From contig NZ_CP133189.1 in the NCBI RefSeq assembly GCF_030913655.1, positions 1,240,001 through 1,304,000 on the forward strand: DNA of 64,000 nucleotides, written 5' to 3'. The notes under the pieces are model-generated. The model did not search any database. It was given only the letters and a program-made list of their open reading frames with translations, and was not told the origin of the DNA. Of the stretch, positions 24,972-34,179 are shown one piece after another. The translations under genes and the position numbers were made by a program. The first letter of the stretch is position 1, and the number at the start of each line of letters is the position of its first letter. Origin of the DNA: Clostridium sp. MB40-C1 (GTDB lineage Bacteria; Bacillota; Clostridia; Clostridiales; Clostridiaceae).

Positions 24972-27182
24972 ATGAGTAATTTTAAAGAAAATCAGAAAGA
25001 GGAATTAATGTATCTTGAAAAAACTTTATCAATTATTGAATCCGAACTTGAAAAAGAAAAAGAGGTTTTAAATAAAAGATTGAGTAAGGTTATAGTTTCA
25101 AGAAAAGAGATGTGGGAGGAAAGTGCACACTCTTCAGAAGATTTTGATGGAATACCAGAAATGAATCAATATCTAAATGAAGTCAATATGGAAACAAGAG
25201 ATTATATAAGTACAGAAAAAAGAATTGATAGATATAATAAATTGCTTAAATCCCCTTACTTTGGAAGAGTTGATTTCATTGAAGATGGTTTTAATAAGGC
25301 AGAGAAGATTTATATTGGTTTATATAATTTAATGGACATAAAAACCGATGACATTTATGTATATGACTGGCGAGCTCCTATATCAAGTATATTTTATAGA
25401 AATGAGTTAGGAAAAGGATTTTATAGATCTCCATCAGGTGTGATTTATGGTGATGTTTTATTAAAAAGGCAGTATAAAATTAAAGACTCAAAGATTAAAT
25501 ATTTTTTTGATAGTAATATAAAAATAAATGATGAGATACTTCAGGAAGTACTGGGTAGAAACTCTTCTACTAAAATGAAAAGTATAGTTGAAACTATACA
25601 AAAAGAACAGGATGTTATCATAAGGGATATTGAGAATGATCTTTTAATTGTGCAGGGTGTTGCAGGAAGTGGAAAAACCTCTATTGCACTTCATAGAATA
25701 GCATTTTTACTTTATGAAGGTTTAAATTCAAAATTAGATATAAATAATATTATAATAATTTCTCCAAACTCTATATTTAGTAAGTATATTTCCAATGTAC
25801 TTCCAGAACTTGGTGAAGAAAATGTAGAACAACTAATTTTTGATGATTTTGTTGAAGGTGAGAAAAGGCAAGAACAGATGGAAAGCCTTATAACTCTTCA
25901 GGGAAGTAAGCAATTTAATATAAAACTAGAAAGTATAAAATTTAAGGGATCAGATGATTTTGTAGAAATACTTGATAGACTACTTAAGTATTATGAAAGA
26001 AAATTAATTCCGTTTAAGGATGTGTACTATAATGGTGAAATAATTGAAACAAGTCAGGAGCTAAAGAGCATATTTCTTGATAATAAAATTAATATGCCTA
26101 TAGTTAAAAGACTAAAGAGAATAGAAAAAATGATATTAAATAAGATTTATCCATTAAGAAAGAAAAGGCTTGAAATGATTGAGAAAGTTGTGGAGAGAAC
26201 TACAGAAACTCATATGCTTGAGATAAAATCTTTCAGTAGGCTCATATCAATTAAGGAAGCTAATAAGCTTATGGAATATATTCATAGCTTCACTGAGGTA
26301 AATTATATGAATTTATACAAATTGCTTTTTAGTAATAAAAATCTATTTTTTAGATTAGCTAAAGGTATAAAATTACCAGAAAATATAGATGAAATTATAT
26401 CTGAAACAAACCAAAAACTTAATTTAGGTTATATATCCTATGAGGATGCTGCTTCACTTTTATATATTAAGCTTAAACTAGGTAGCAGCGAAGAATATCC
26501 TGAAATTAAACAAGTAGTAATAGACGAAGCACAGGATTATTATCCAATGCATTATTATATTTTTAAGCTTTTATTTAAAAATGCAAGATATACTATAATG
26601 GGGGATTTTAATCAAACTCTTGAAAAGCATGGAGATAAAAATTTATATGATTATATAGAAGATATACTTTATAAAACAAAGTCTGTAAAGCTTACATTAA
26701 ATAAAAGTTATAGGTCTTCTTTTGAAATTAGCGCTTTTAATCAAAAATTACTTAGCAATAAACAGGAGTTTGTATCTTTTGAAAGGCATGAGGCAACTCC
26801 TAAAGTTAAATTTATGGACAATTTAAGTAAAATGAACCAATCTATTTGTGAAGATGTAATCAAATTTTACAAAATGGGCTATAAGTCAATAGGCATAATA
26901 TGTAAGAGTGAAAAAGAAGCAGAGTATATACATGATAGACTAAGTGATACTATTGATATAAAAATTTTGAACAGGGAAAGTTATGAAAATAAAAATTCGG
27001 TGCTAGTCGTACCTTCTTATTTAGCAAAAGGGTTAGAGTTTGATGTAGTGCTTGTATATAATGTCTCAAAAGAAAATTATAAAAGTGATTTTGATAAAAG
27101 GTTACTTTATGTAGCTTGTACTAGAGCATTACATCAATTAGTTTTATATCATATAGGTGAGAAAAGTGAGTTTATTAACTAA
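24972..27182 (+). CDS. helD: HelD, RNA polymerase recycling helicase-like ATPase
   Basis: The 736-residue UvrD/Rep-related SF1 protein starts with an antiparallel coiled-coil arm (about 5-95). The HelD signature DWRAPISSIFYR (about 132-143) follows, then Walker A GVAGSGKT at 229-236, a helical insertion, Walker B VVIDEAQDYYP, and motif V/VI region (GLEFDVVLVYNV, YVACTRALHQL). In Bacillus and mycobacteria HelD removes stalled RNA polymerase from DNA, its arms entering the secondary and primary channels; mycobacterial HelD also affects rifampicin tolerance. It stands alone between two terminators or repeats. GGGAGAG precedes ATG. Confidence 0.88.
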   Translation: MSNFKENQKEELMYLEKTLSIIESELEKEKEVLNKRLSKVIVSRKEMWEESAHSSEDFDGIPEMNQYLNEVNMETRDYISTEKRIDRYNKLLKSPYFGRVDFIEDGFNKAEKIYIGLYNLMDIKTDDIYVYDWRAPISSIFYRNELGKGFYRSPSGVIYGDVLLKRQYKIKDSKIKYFFDSNIKINDEILQEVLGRNSSTKMKSIVETIQKEQDVIIRDIENDLLIVQGVAGSGKTSIALHRIAFLLYEGLNSKLDINNIIIISPNSIFSKYISNVLPELGEENVEQLIFDDFVEGEKRQEQMESLITLQGSKQFNIKLESIKFKGSDDFVEILDRLLKYYERKLIPFKDVYYNGEIIETSQELKSIFLDNKINMPIVKRLKRIEKMILNKIYPLRKKRLEMIEKVVERTTETHMLEIKSFSRLISIKEANKLMEYIHSFTEVNYMNLYKLLFSNKNLFFRLAKGIKLPENIDEIISETNQKLNLGYISYEDAASLLYIKLKLGSSEEYPEIKQVVIDEAQDYYPMHYYIFKLLFKNARYTIMGDFNQTLEKHGDKNLYDYIEDILYKTKSVKLTLNKSYRSSFEISAFNQKLLSNKQEFVSFERHEATPKVKFMDNLSKMNQSICEDVIKFYKMGYKSIGIICKSEKEAEYIHDRLSDTIDIKILNRESYENKNSVLVVPSYLAKGLEFDVVLVYNVSKENYKSDFDKRLLYVACTRALHQLVLYHIGEKSEFIN

Positions 27183-27420
27183 TTTTTTAATGTAGTCTTA
27201 TAGAAACATCATTTGGATGAAGATAGACAATATAAGAATAAGAAACATTTTATTTTAGTATGTTATTATAGAATGTATAAAGTTTACATATGTCTATACG
27301 ATAACACACTATAGTAACAGTGTTTATATAAATAAGATAAAAACAACTAAAAATTTTAATAATTTAAAATACATTTTAATTGTTTTTTATAATAAATAAT
27401 TATAATATATAAAATATACA

Positions 27421-27500
27421 AGTGAGGAAATTGCATAATTAAAAATTTGAAATACGTAATGCAAGTTTTATGCTTATGGAATTATGCAATTTTCTCAAGT
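27421..27500. repeat. Palindromic repeat family B, copy B
   Basis: GAGGAAATTGCATAATTA at the left end pairs with GGAATTATGCAATTTTCTC at the right end. Inside lies TAATGCAAGTTTTATGC, shared with copy C. It is the only recognisable element of the 27183-27565 gene-free stretch apart from the leader of the next gene. Confidence 0.75.
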
Positions 27501-27565
27501 ATGTGCTTATGTAAATTCAAACAAGTAAATTTTTAGATTTTACTTAAAAAGGAGTGAGATTGAGT

Positions 27566-27961
27566 ATGACACTAGAAATTAATAATAATCTTGATTCAAC
27601 AAACGAATATTTCAAGAGCCTTTGTGAAAAATTTCCAAATATTAAATTTAATATGACTACAGATAAAGTAGGGTCTGGAACTCAATTAACTGTTAACCTT
27701 TCTCCAAAGTTAGTAGAGAAGATGTCAAAAAATCCAAAGTTAGCTGAAGATATTGAAAAAGCGCTTAGCACAGAACCAGCTACATTTGAGTGGCTTAAGA
27801 ATATGTGTAAAACTAATGGACAAGAATTGAGTACTCGTTATGTTGTATATGACGAAAATGGTGAATCTGTTTCTAGCAGTGAATTAAGAACTATTAGTAA
27901 TGACAATTTTAGTAAGATACACAAATATGATGAAAATAGGAATAAGAATATAAAAAAATAA
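27566..27961 (+). CDS. Conserved hypothetical protein (131 aa)
   Basis: The family is not recognised with confidence. The protein is soluble and charged with no signal peptide: a helical start (NEYFKSLCEKFPNIKFNMTT), a strand (GTQLTVNLSP), then KLVEKMSKNPKLAEDIEKAL and a mixed C-terminal half ending in a lysine/asparagine-rich tail. Similar small proteins in clostridia carry a DUF6033-like pattern, which I cannot confirm. ATG 27566 is chosen because GGAG lies 11 bases upstream; a GTG at 27554 overlaps that site. A strong terminator follows at 28001, so it is a single-gene unit. Confidence 0.65.
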   Translation: MTLEINNNLDSTNEYFKSLCEKFPNIKFNMTTDKVGSGTQLTVNLSPKLVEKMSKNPKLAEDIEKALSTEPATFEWLKNMCKTNGQELSTRYVVYDENGESVSSSELRTISNDNFSKIHKYDENRNKNIKK

Positions 27962-28000
27962 CAATCCTAACGTATAATACAAGAAATATGTATTATGCTA

Positions 28001-28040
28001 AAGACAAGGAATACCTATTATAATGTATTCCTTGTCTTAT
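28001..28040 (+). terminator. Terminator after the 131-aa protein gene
   Basis: AAGACAAGGAATAC pairs perfectly with GTATTCCTTGTCTT, followed by ATTTTCAT. Confidence 0.8.
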
Positions 28041-28073
28041 TTTCATATATAGGGGTATAATTTTTACTAATTA

Positions 28074-28475
28074 TTAATACCAATAGTCATACCCATAATG
28101 AGGTCTTCTACGTCTTCTACGTCTTCTACGCCTTCTACGTCTTCCCGATATTTCTCTAAGGAATAGTATTCTTATTAGGTCATCTATATCTCCTCTTCTG
28201 CCATAAGGGCGCTGTCTAGTGTGATGATTGTTATTATCATCGTCATCAAGTTCATCTAAATAATCTTTAATATTTTCATATATATCCTCACAAACATCAG
28301 CCATGTCTTTTTCTGTTGGAGAATACATCCAACCATAGGTTCTTTCCATTTTATCACAATGCATTTTAATCATAGGATAAATTCTGTGATAAATTCTAGG
28401 ATACATTTCTTCTAAATCATCATCATAATCATATATATTCATATATGACATATAAGGATAACAATAATTATACAT
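28074..28475 (-). CDS. Tyr-rich protein with a 13-residue arginine run
   Basis: The 133-residue protein of unknown function has four parts: a Tyr/Met-rich start (MYNYCYPYMSYMNIYDYDDD), a helical centre with conserved-looking KMHCDKMERTYGWMYSP, an acidic linker (LDELDDDDNNNHH), and a basic end with 13 consecutive Arg before PHYGYDYWY. The Arg run comes from tandem CGT-AGA-AGA units (28105-28142), so its length can vary by slippage. The composition resembles spore-coat or other structural proteins, but that is inference. ATG at 28475 follows GGAGG by 6 bases; an upstream in-frame ATG overlaps that site. Confidence 0.65.
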   Translation of the reverse strand: MYNYCYPYMSYMNIYDYDDDLEEMYPRIYHRIYPMIKMHCDKMERTYGWMYSPTEKDMADVCEDIYENIKDYLDELDDDDNNNHHTRQRPYGRRGDIDDLIRILFLREISGRRRRRRRRRRRRRPHYGYDYWY

Positions 28476-28747
28476 GAAAACCTCCATATAAAACTCAATC
28501 TAGTATAAAATATATGATATATGTATATGCAGTGTTACAAAACTAACTACAATAATTTATATTAATCCTAAAATTATAAAAAGTAATTAGTTATAGAGTA
28601 TATAATAATTAAAAACCAGACTACATCTCTCAGAATGTTTTTTAGTATTTTAAAGTAGTTCCTTTAATTATATGTTTCTATTAAATATATATTTTAAGAT
28701 ATGAGAAATGGTAAATTTAAATAGTTTATTGTATAATTGTATAAATG

Positions 28748-28781
28748 AAAAAGAGCCTCTTAAATAAGAGACTCTTTTTCA
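28748..28781 (-). terminator. Terminator overlapping the degV stop
   Basis: On minus, GAAAAAGAGTCTCTTA pairs with TAAGAGGCTCTTTTTC. The stem begins inside the last codons of the DegV gene. Confidence 0.75.
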
Positions 28782-29611
28782 ATAACTACACCTAGAAGTC
28801 CAGGACCTGTATGAACACCAGCAACAGGACTTATATCTCCAAAATCTGCATATGTTATATTTGGATTGTCTTTTAAATCTTCATAGAATTTTTTACATTC
28901 TTCATAAGCACCACCATGCATTACCCAAATTTTTGCTTTAGTAGTATTTAAAGTTTCTTGAACTATTTCCATTAGTCTATTTTTGGCTTGTTTTTTTCCT
29001 CTTACCTTAGTATAGGTATAATAAACGCCATCTTTATTTATAGATATTATTGGTTTAATGTCTAGTAACTGCCCAAACATACCAGAAACTTTCCCAATCC
29101 TTCCACCTTTTATTAAATATTCTAAGGTATCAACTATATAATAAACACTAATATTATCTCTAAGTAATGGGAGAGCTGAAACAATTTCATCATAGCTTCT
29201 ACCGTTCTTTATCATTTCACCACAATTTTTTACAAGAGCACCACATCCAAGAGTTAAAGATTTTGAGTCAAAAACTGTTATATTTAAATTAGGATGTTCA
29301 CTTGCTGCAAGAGTTAGTGTGTTATAAGTGCCAGATAACCCAGAACCTATAGGAATTGCAATAGCATGGGTATATCCTTCATTTTCAAGTTTCGAAAAAA
29401 GATTGTGCATATCCTCTAGAGAAGGTAAGGATGTATGAGGTACTTCTGTTTTTAAATTATCGTATACTTGCTGAGGTGTTATATCAACTCTATCAATATA
29501 TTCTCTGTCTTTATAAATTATTTTCAAGTTAAGTATTTTTATATCATAAGCGTTTATAATTTTTTCATTTAAATCACATGTGCTATCTGAAATTAAAGCT
29601 ATTTTCTCCAA
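28760..29611 (-). CDS. DegV family fatty-acid-binding protein
   Basis: The 283-residue DegV protein has the N-terminal ALISDSTCDL motif, HTSLPSLEDM (fatty acid carboxylate-binding TSxP), PIGSGLSGTYN and a GGRIGKVSG region before the C-terminal domain. In Gram-positives these proteins present fatty acids to the FakA kinase; fakA is not in this window. The start is TTG at 29611 with AAAGGAGG 8 bases upstream, the only well-placed site. It is monocistronic on the minus strand. Confidence 0.9.
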   Translation of the reverse strand: MEKIALISDSTCDLNEKIINAYDIKILNLKIIYKDREYIDRVDITPQQVYDNLKTEVPHTSLPSLEDMHNLFSKLENEGYTHAIAIPIGSGLSGTYNTLTLAASEHPNLNITVFDSKSLTLGCGALVKNCGEMIKNGRSYDEIVSALPLLRDNISVYYIVDTLEYLIKGGRIGKVSGMFGQLLDIKPIISINKDGVYYTYTKVRGKKQAKNRLMEIVQETLNTTKAKIWVMHGGAYEECKKFYEDLKDNPNITYADFGDISPVAGVHTGPGLLGVVIEKESLI

Positions 29612-29996
29612 AATTAATCCTCCTTTTATAAATTGATTAGATATGCGGTTTTGAAAACTACATATAGATACATTAATATAATATCATCTAGTAAATAACA
29701 TATCAACTAAAATATAAAATTAGTTATGTCAGGTACTGTTTGTTAAAAAACATAGTATTTTCCTGTATGTAAAATCTTTAAAACTTCTATATGGTTCTTT
29801 TAAATTATAATTGCTTATGTTTTTCAATATTTTTAATCTATATTTAATATTTTGTACTGTTGGGTTTAAAACATACTTATTAAGATAAAATCTATAAAAT
29901 AGTGATGAAAATTGTTCCAATTTTTATAATGGGTTAGTCCTATTTGATAAATTTAAAGATATAGAGTATACTATATTAAGGATATAAATTAGGTAA
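29612..29996. other. Gene-free stretch before the toxin-tail fragment
   Basis: It contains the divergent degV leader and AT-rich sequence with many stops. A short minus-strand open frame at 29729-29920 has no start signal or recognisable motif, so I do not call it. Possibly decayed sequence of a former toxin locus whose tail follows. Confidence 0.4.
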
Positions 29997-30380
29997 AGAA
30001 AGGTTAAAAGGGTTTTAAAAGCTAATGATTTTATAGAACACCAAAATTCAATAGGAAAATTAAGTAATTTAGAAGTGAGAATATGGTATAATTATCATGA
30101 CAAAAATATTATCAATAAGATAGATAAATCTCTGTCAATAAAAGAGCAAGCTATTCAAGCTCATTTTTTAAGAAATAAATATAGAACTCAAGCTAGAAAA
30201 TTAATGAGAGATAGAAAGCTTGCAAAACATTTAGATATTAATAACTATAATTTGCCCTTTGAATATTATGAAAATAAATATTTAAAACAAGGATATAGGA
30301 ATAACTCTCTTTATGAAAAAATACTAGATGCTTCAACTAGATCAAATAAAACTGTAAACAAAATATTTGGAATATTATAG
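29997..30380 (+). pseudogene. C-terminal fragment of a polymorphic-toxin-like protein
   Basis: Coding-looking sequence runs from just after a TAA at 29994 without any ATG or ribosome site: NDFIEHQNSIGKLSNLEVRIWY, here in two pieces NDFIEHQNSIGK and LSNLEVRIWY. It continues through IKEQAIQAHFLRNKYRTQAR and KLMRDRKLAKHL to STRSNKTVNKIFGIL. This pattern (EQAxxAxxLRNxxRTxAR-LM-D, then a closing RSxKxVNKxxGL) resembles the tail domain of contact-dependent or Rhs-type toxin proteins seen in Firmicutes. A GTG at 30075 could start translation but would cut into the domain. I infer a remnant left after deletion of the large toxin body. Confidence 0.5.
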
Positions 30381-30710
30381 TAACATATCTCAAAATAAAT
30401 AGGTTATTTAAGTATAAATAGTGTTGTAAATTCAACACTATTTATTGTACCCTAAGAAAAAATCTTAGGGTGTTTTTTATTTTTGTTCATTAATAATTTA
30501 TATAATTACCTAAAAAAGTACATTTTTATATTTACAGTTATTTTACTAGAATAGTTACCAAAAGAATATATTTTTTGATAATCAAACTCACAATTAATTT
30601 AAGTTAATCTGATTAAATGTAAAGTTATATTGTATTTATGATAAGTATACTTGACAAAATAAAAAGACAGGTGTACTATAAATACATATATTGAGAGGAG
30701 TTTATTAATT
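30381..30710. other. Gene-free stretch with two hairpins
   Basis: AAATAGTGTTG/CAACACTATTT (30416-30444) and CCCTAAG/CTTAGGG followed by TGTTTTTTAT (30450-30478), the latter a good terminator. The remainder to 30710 holds a promoter-like TTGACA at 30651-30656 for the next pair. Confidence 0.6.
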
Positions 30711-31031
30711 ATGAAAAAAGAAGAAATTTTAGAAAAAAGCAAACGTGAAAATTTGTGGCAAGATGAAAGAAATAAACAAATCGAAATAAAATCACATAAC
30801 TATGCAGCACTAATAGGAAATGTTATATTATTGGTAGTTATCTTTTGGAAACAAGTTCACAAAATGCCATATGATGATTTGATGGGTATCCTTGGAATTC
30901 AATTTGCGGTTTCTATTCTTTATAAGTATAAGAATAAATCAGAAAATAAGTTGTATTTAATTGCAGGCATTATGATGCTATTTGCAGGTATTGTATATTT
31001 AGTAGATTTTTTTATTAATGGAGTTAGATAA
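30711..31031 (+). CDS. Small membrane protein (DUF6442-like)
   Basis: The 106-residue protein has a charged N-terminus (KKEEILEKSKRENLWQDER) and three predicted membrane segments (IGNVILLVVIFW, LMGILGIQFAVSILY, YLIAGIMMLFAGIVYLVDFFI). Genes of this type are routinely found 2-3 bases before a small Xre/Cro repressor, as here (gap of 2 bases). Function is unknown; the pair resembles stress- or antimicrobial-responsive membrane modules. GAGAGGAG precedes ATG. Confidence 0.75.
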   Translation: MKKEEILEKSKRENLWQDERNKQIEIKSHNYAALIGNVILLVVIFWKQVHKMPYDDLMGILGIQFAVSILYKYKNKSENKLYLIAGIMMLFAGIVYLVDFFINGVR

Positions 31032-31033
31032 AT

Positions 31034-31240
31034 ATGGAGACTTTAGTATTGAAAAATAGATTAAAGGTTGCAAGAGCAGAAAAAAATTTAACACAAGGTG
31101 ATTTAGCCGAAATGGTTGGTGTTTCTAGACAAACAATAAGTTCGATAGAAACTGGGCAGTTTTGTCCTACTGCAAAGCTTGCTCTTGTTCTTTGTATTGC
31201 TTTGGATAAGAAGTTTGAAGAGTTGTTTTACTTTGAGTAA
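31034..31240 (+). CDS. Small XRE-family repressor
   Basis: The 68-residue single HTH_3 domain protein reads LKNRLKVARAEKNLTQGDLA, EMVGVSRQTISSIETGQFCP and TAKLALVLCIALDKKFEELF. It is one compact DNA-binding domain with no sensor, of the YgzD/Cro group usually paired with a small membrane protein. It lies 2 bases after that gene with GGAG inside the previous coding end, so the two are cotranslated and probably autoregulated. Confidence 0.9.
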   Translation: METLVLKNRLKVARAEKNLTQGDLAEMVGVSRQTISSIETGQFCPTAKLALVLCIALDKKFEELFYFE

Positions 31241-31347
31241 AATTAGTGGCATAGTTCTTTATAAATAAATTTTACATAAACTAAAGAGCGTGCTAAGTAA
31301 TTATGAGAATTAGTTTTAATAATCACTAAAGAGTAGGAGAAAGTACT

Positions 31348-32274
31348 ATGAAAATAAAAAAAGTTAAGGGAAGTACATTTTGTATTGATACTGGAAGAAC
31401 TTATATACCATTTTATAAAATTAATGATGAAGAAATAATTATGTTAGATTCAGGATTGGCAGAAGGAGAAAGAAAAGGAATAGACAAAATTTTAGAAGAA
31501 AACAATTTTAATGTAGCTGCTATAATATGCAGTCATGCTCATATAGACCATATAGGAAATATTAAATATTTAAAGAATAAATATAATTGTACTATTGTTA
31601 TGCCAACCTATGAGGCATTTGTGTGTAGTTCTATAATTAATCTTAAAGTTTATAGAAGTAGTAGCAATACATTACCTTATGTAAAAGAACATTTTGGACA
31701 TCTAGTTTGTAAAACAGACATTATGATTTCTGATAACCAAGATAGTATATATGTGTGTGGTATTAAGTTTGAAATTCTTCATACACCAGGACATAGTCCA
31801 GCGCATATATGTATAGTTACCCCTGATAATGTTGCATATGTAGCAGATGCTTTAATAAGTTATGAAGTTATGAAAGATGCTAAAATGCCATATGTTTTTA
31901 TGCTTAAAGAAGATTTAAAAAGTAAAGAAAAGCTTCGTTCTTTAGAACGTAGTAAATATATAGTAGCACATAAAGGAATATATGATGATATTACAAATCT
32001 TATTACAGACAATATAGCTTTCTACAAAAACATAGCGAAAAATTTATATAATCTTATAAATGATTCTATGACGATGGAGCAAATAGTAAAAGTTGCTATT
32101 AAAAACTGTAATATTAATGTAAAGAGCATATATAAATATTCTATAATGGAAACAATAGTAAAATCTTATATAGAATATCTGATTGAAATAGAAATGATTG
32201 AATCAATGGTTGAAGATGGTTCTTTAAAATATATAAAGAAATGTCCTTATAACAATATAAAAATCTCATGTTAA
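31348..32274 (+). CDS. MBL-fold metallo-hydrolase
   Basis: The 308-residue protein carries the metallo-beta-lactamase motif HxHxDH at 63-68 (SHAHIDHIGN), the later HTPGHSPAH and AHKG motifs and a C-terminal helical extension (about 215-300). The opening region (CIDTGRTYIPFY) and extension resemble clostridial MBL proteins of unassigned substrate. It is followed by an AT-rich hairpin and several repeats, so it stands alone. GGAGAA precedes ATG. Confidence 0.85.
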   Translation: MKIKKVKGSTFCIDTGRTYIPFYKINDEEIIMLDSGLAEGERKGIDKILEENNFNVAAIICSHAHIDHIGNIKYLKNKYNCTIVMPTYEAFVCSSIINLKVYRSSSNTLPYVKEHFGHLVCKTDIMISDNQDSIYVCGIKFEILHTPGHSPAHICIVTPDNVAYVADALISYEVMKDAKMPYVFMLKEDLKSKEKLRSLERSKYIVAHKGIYDDITNLITDNIAFYKNIAKNLYNLINDSMTMEQIVKVAIKNCNINVKSIYKYSIMETIVKSYIEYLIEIEMIESMVEDGSLKYIKKCPYNNIKISC

Positions 32275-32299
32275 AAAGAATGTTTTTACCTTCTTTTTA
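32273..32299 (+). terminator. Short terminator-like hairpin after the MBL gene
   Basis: AAAAAGAA pairs with TTCTTTTT around a short loop. The stem is AT-only, so strength is modest. Confidence 0.45.
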
Positions 32300-32306
32300 A
32301 ACTTAC

Positions 32307-32373
32307 TTGAGGAAAGTGCATAATTACAAAACTGTATAGTTACATGCAAGTTTAATTATGCAATTTCCTCACA
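32307..32373. repeat. Palindromic repeat family B, copy C
   Basis: TTGAGGAAAGTGCATAATTA at the left and TTAATTATGCAATTTCCTCA at the right are near-perfect inverted ends around ACATGCAAG. It is the best-preserved copy of the three. Confidence 0.8.
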
Positions 32374-32427
32374 TAAAATTTAAAGAGGGTTATTCAGATT
32401 TGTTAAATGATTTTTTTATAACAAAAA

Positions 32428-32526
32428 TGGAGTTGTCGCATTAATAATAAATTCTACAATATATTGTGTTAAATTTAAACTTTCAAAACAGTATATTGTA
32501 TATAAATTTCTTAATGCGACAGCCCT
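32428..32526. repeat. MITE-like element family A, copy 2
   Basis: GGAGTTGTCGCATTAA and TTAATGCGACAGCCCT are the inverted ends. The core (complement of TACAATATACTGTTTTGAAA) matches copy 1 at 17174-17275 in opposite orientation, with only scattered differences over about 100 bases. Confidence 0.8.
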
Positions 32527-32544
32527 ATTTTTTATAGTTTAAAG

Positions 32545-32601
32545 TTGAGATGATTGCATATAGATTACATATACATAACTACATGCAAGTTTCATTTAAT
32601 T
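32545..32601. repeat. Degenerate family B repeat fragment
   Basis: GATGATTGCATATAGATTAC and ACTACATGCAAGTTTCATTT preserve parts of copy C, but the right-hand inverted end is lost. Confidence 0.45.
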
Positions 32602-32745
32602 GAATACTAGTATATCTTTTATATACGATATACTAGATATATTGATTTTTTTAATAAAGGCTAATATAATTTACATATATTGAAAATGAAAATCATTTAA
32701 ATTAAGCGTACGGTTTTTATGGTAAATATAGGAGGTGATTTAATT

Positions 32746-33741
32746 TTGAAGATTAAAAAATGTATTTCAGATACGTATTATAAATATATTGAGGAAGAAT
32801 TAAGATGTAAAATATCAGATGAGTTGCTAGGGAAAAAATATGTTATTGATGAACAATTAGGAACGGGAAATTTTACTAGAATGAAAATAGAAGAAGGCTT
32901 AGAAGTCTCTAGACTTAAAGCTGACAAAACTGAGATTAATTTTGATAATAGAGGATTTAATGAGGATACTTTAGAAGTAGGTTATTGCTATAGTGGAAAT
33001 ATAAATATTTTAACTTTACCTGATAATACAAAATTTTCAATTAAAGCAGGAGATATTTTTATGTACAAAGTATTAAATGATGTAGAATACTTTAAGTTTG
33101 AATATAATAACTGCAAAACTATATCTATTCATATGAATTTTAGTATTATTAAAAGTGTTATAAATCCTATATGGGAAGATAAAATAATAACAGATTGGCA
33201 AGATCATATAAATACTATATTTAAAGAAAATATACTAATAATTGAAAAGGCCAGTTACAAAATAAAAAGAATAGCAGAACAAATAGAAAGTATTTCAATA
33301 GATAATATGTTAGATTATATGAAATTAAAAATTAAGACAATAGAGTTCCTAGCAACCTTTTTTCAAGAAAAATCCCATACAAAAATTCCAACAAATTCAA
33401 AAGAACAGGAAACAGAGATTATAATAAGGGCTAAGGATATAATAAATGAGAAATTCCAAAGCTCTCTATCCGTTAGGGAATTAGCTAGTAATTTAAATAT
33501 AAGTATATATAAATTACAGCAAATTTTTAAAAATAATACGGGAAATACTGTTTATGAGTATATTAAGAAGGTAAGAATTGAAAAAGCTAAATACTTATTA
33601 AAAAATACAGATATGTCAATTTTGCAGATTGTAAATGAGATAGGATATGAAAATCCAAGTAAATTTTCAAGTTTATTTAAAAGCTATAACAATATGACTC
33701 CATTACAATATAGAAAAGTAAATATGAATGTATATAAATGA
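32746..33741 (+). CDS. AraC-family transcriptional regulator
   Basis: The 331-residue protein has a C-terminal double HTH (about 235-325: SLSVRELASNLNISIYKLQQ, then EKAKYLLKNTDMSILQIVNE and GYENPSKFSSLFKSYNNMTP), the AraC signature. The N-terminal part is a cupin-like sensor related to siderophore or heme-type AraC regulators (GYCYSGNINILTLPDNTKFS); its ligand is unknown. The start is TTG 32746: AGGAGGT lies 8 bases upstream, while the in-frame ATG 27 bases earlier has no site. The transporter/peptidase pair 440 bases downstream is a possible but unproven target. Confidence 0.85.
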   Translation: MKIKKCISDTYYKYIEEELRCKISDELLGKKYVIDEQLGTGNFTRMKIEEGLEVSRLKADKTEINFDNRGFNEDTLEVGYCYSGNINILTLPDNTKFSIKAGDIFMYKVLNDVEYFKFEYNNCKTISIHMNFSIIKSVINPIWEDKIITDWQDHINTIFKENILIIEKASYKIKRIAEQIESISIDNMLDYMKLKIKTIEFLATFFQEKSHTKIPTNSKEQETEIIIRAKDIINEKFQSSLSVRELASNLNISIYKLQQIFKNNTGNTVYEYIKKVRIEKAKYLLKNTDMSILQIVNEIGYENPSKFSSLFKSYNNMTPLQYRKVNMNVYK

Positions 33742-34179
33742 GTACCTTGCATAATTTTACTTGTATTTCAAATAATGATGGATTTAAGGTTTCCTATATT
33801 ACTTACTGTAGGCACAGCAAAATAATGAAAAACATAATAAATTAGAACATCTTAAAAACAGTAGGTTACAGCAGTTTACTTACTGTTTTTTATTTTAACA
33901 TAATTTTTCAAAAAATGAAGGAAAAATTTAAAAGGTGTAGTAATATATAATACAAAGTAAAAATTATGAAAATATGGTAATGAATAAGATTGTAGTTTTA
34001 TTAAAATAAAATGATGATCAATAATATAATACATGCTATGTAAACGAATTCGTAAATTCAAAATGATTATTTATAAAAAATATAAATAAAATTTAATAAC
34101 AAGGGGATGAGATTTTAGTAGTTTAGGTAGTAATTTAAAGAGTAACTATAAGAGTCTTAAAAACGAAAGGAGATTAGTT
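33742..34179. other. Gene-free stretch after the AraC gene
   Basis: It begins with a half copy of family B (GAGTACCTTGCATAATTTTA, 33741-33775), then a terminator (AACAGTA/TACTGTT with TTTTTATTTTA, 33853-33895). The rest is AT-rich and featureless up to the GGAG of the transporter gene. Confidence 0.5.

Noticed and set aside
28100-28145. Short tandem repeats that could suggest a CRISPR array
   Set aside because: The units are 9 bases, have no spacers and are codons of an Arg run.
29729-29920. Minus-strand open frame of 63 codons
   Set aside because: No ribosome site, AT-driven composition and no recognisable motif; more likely chance.
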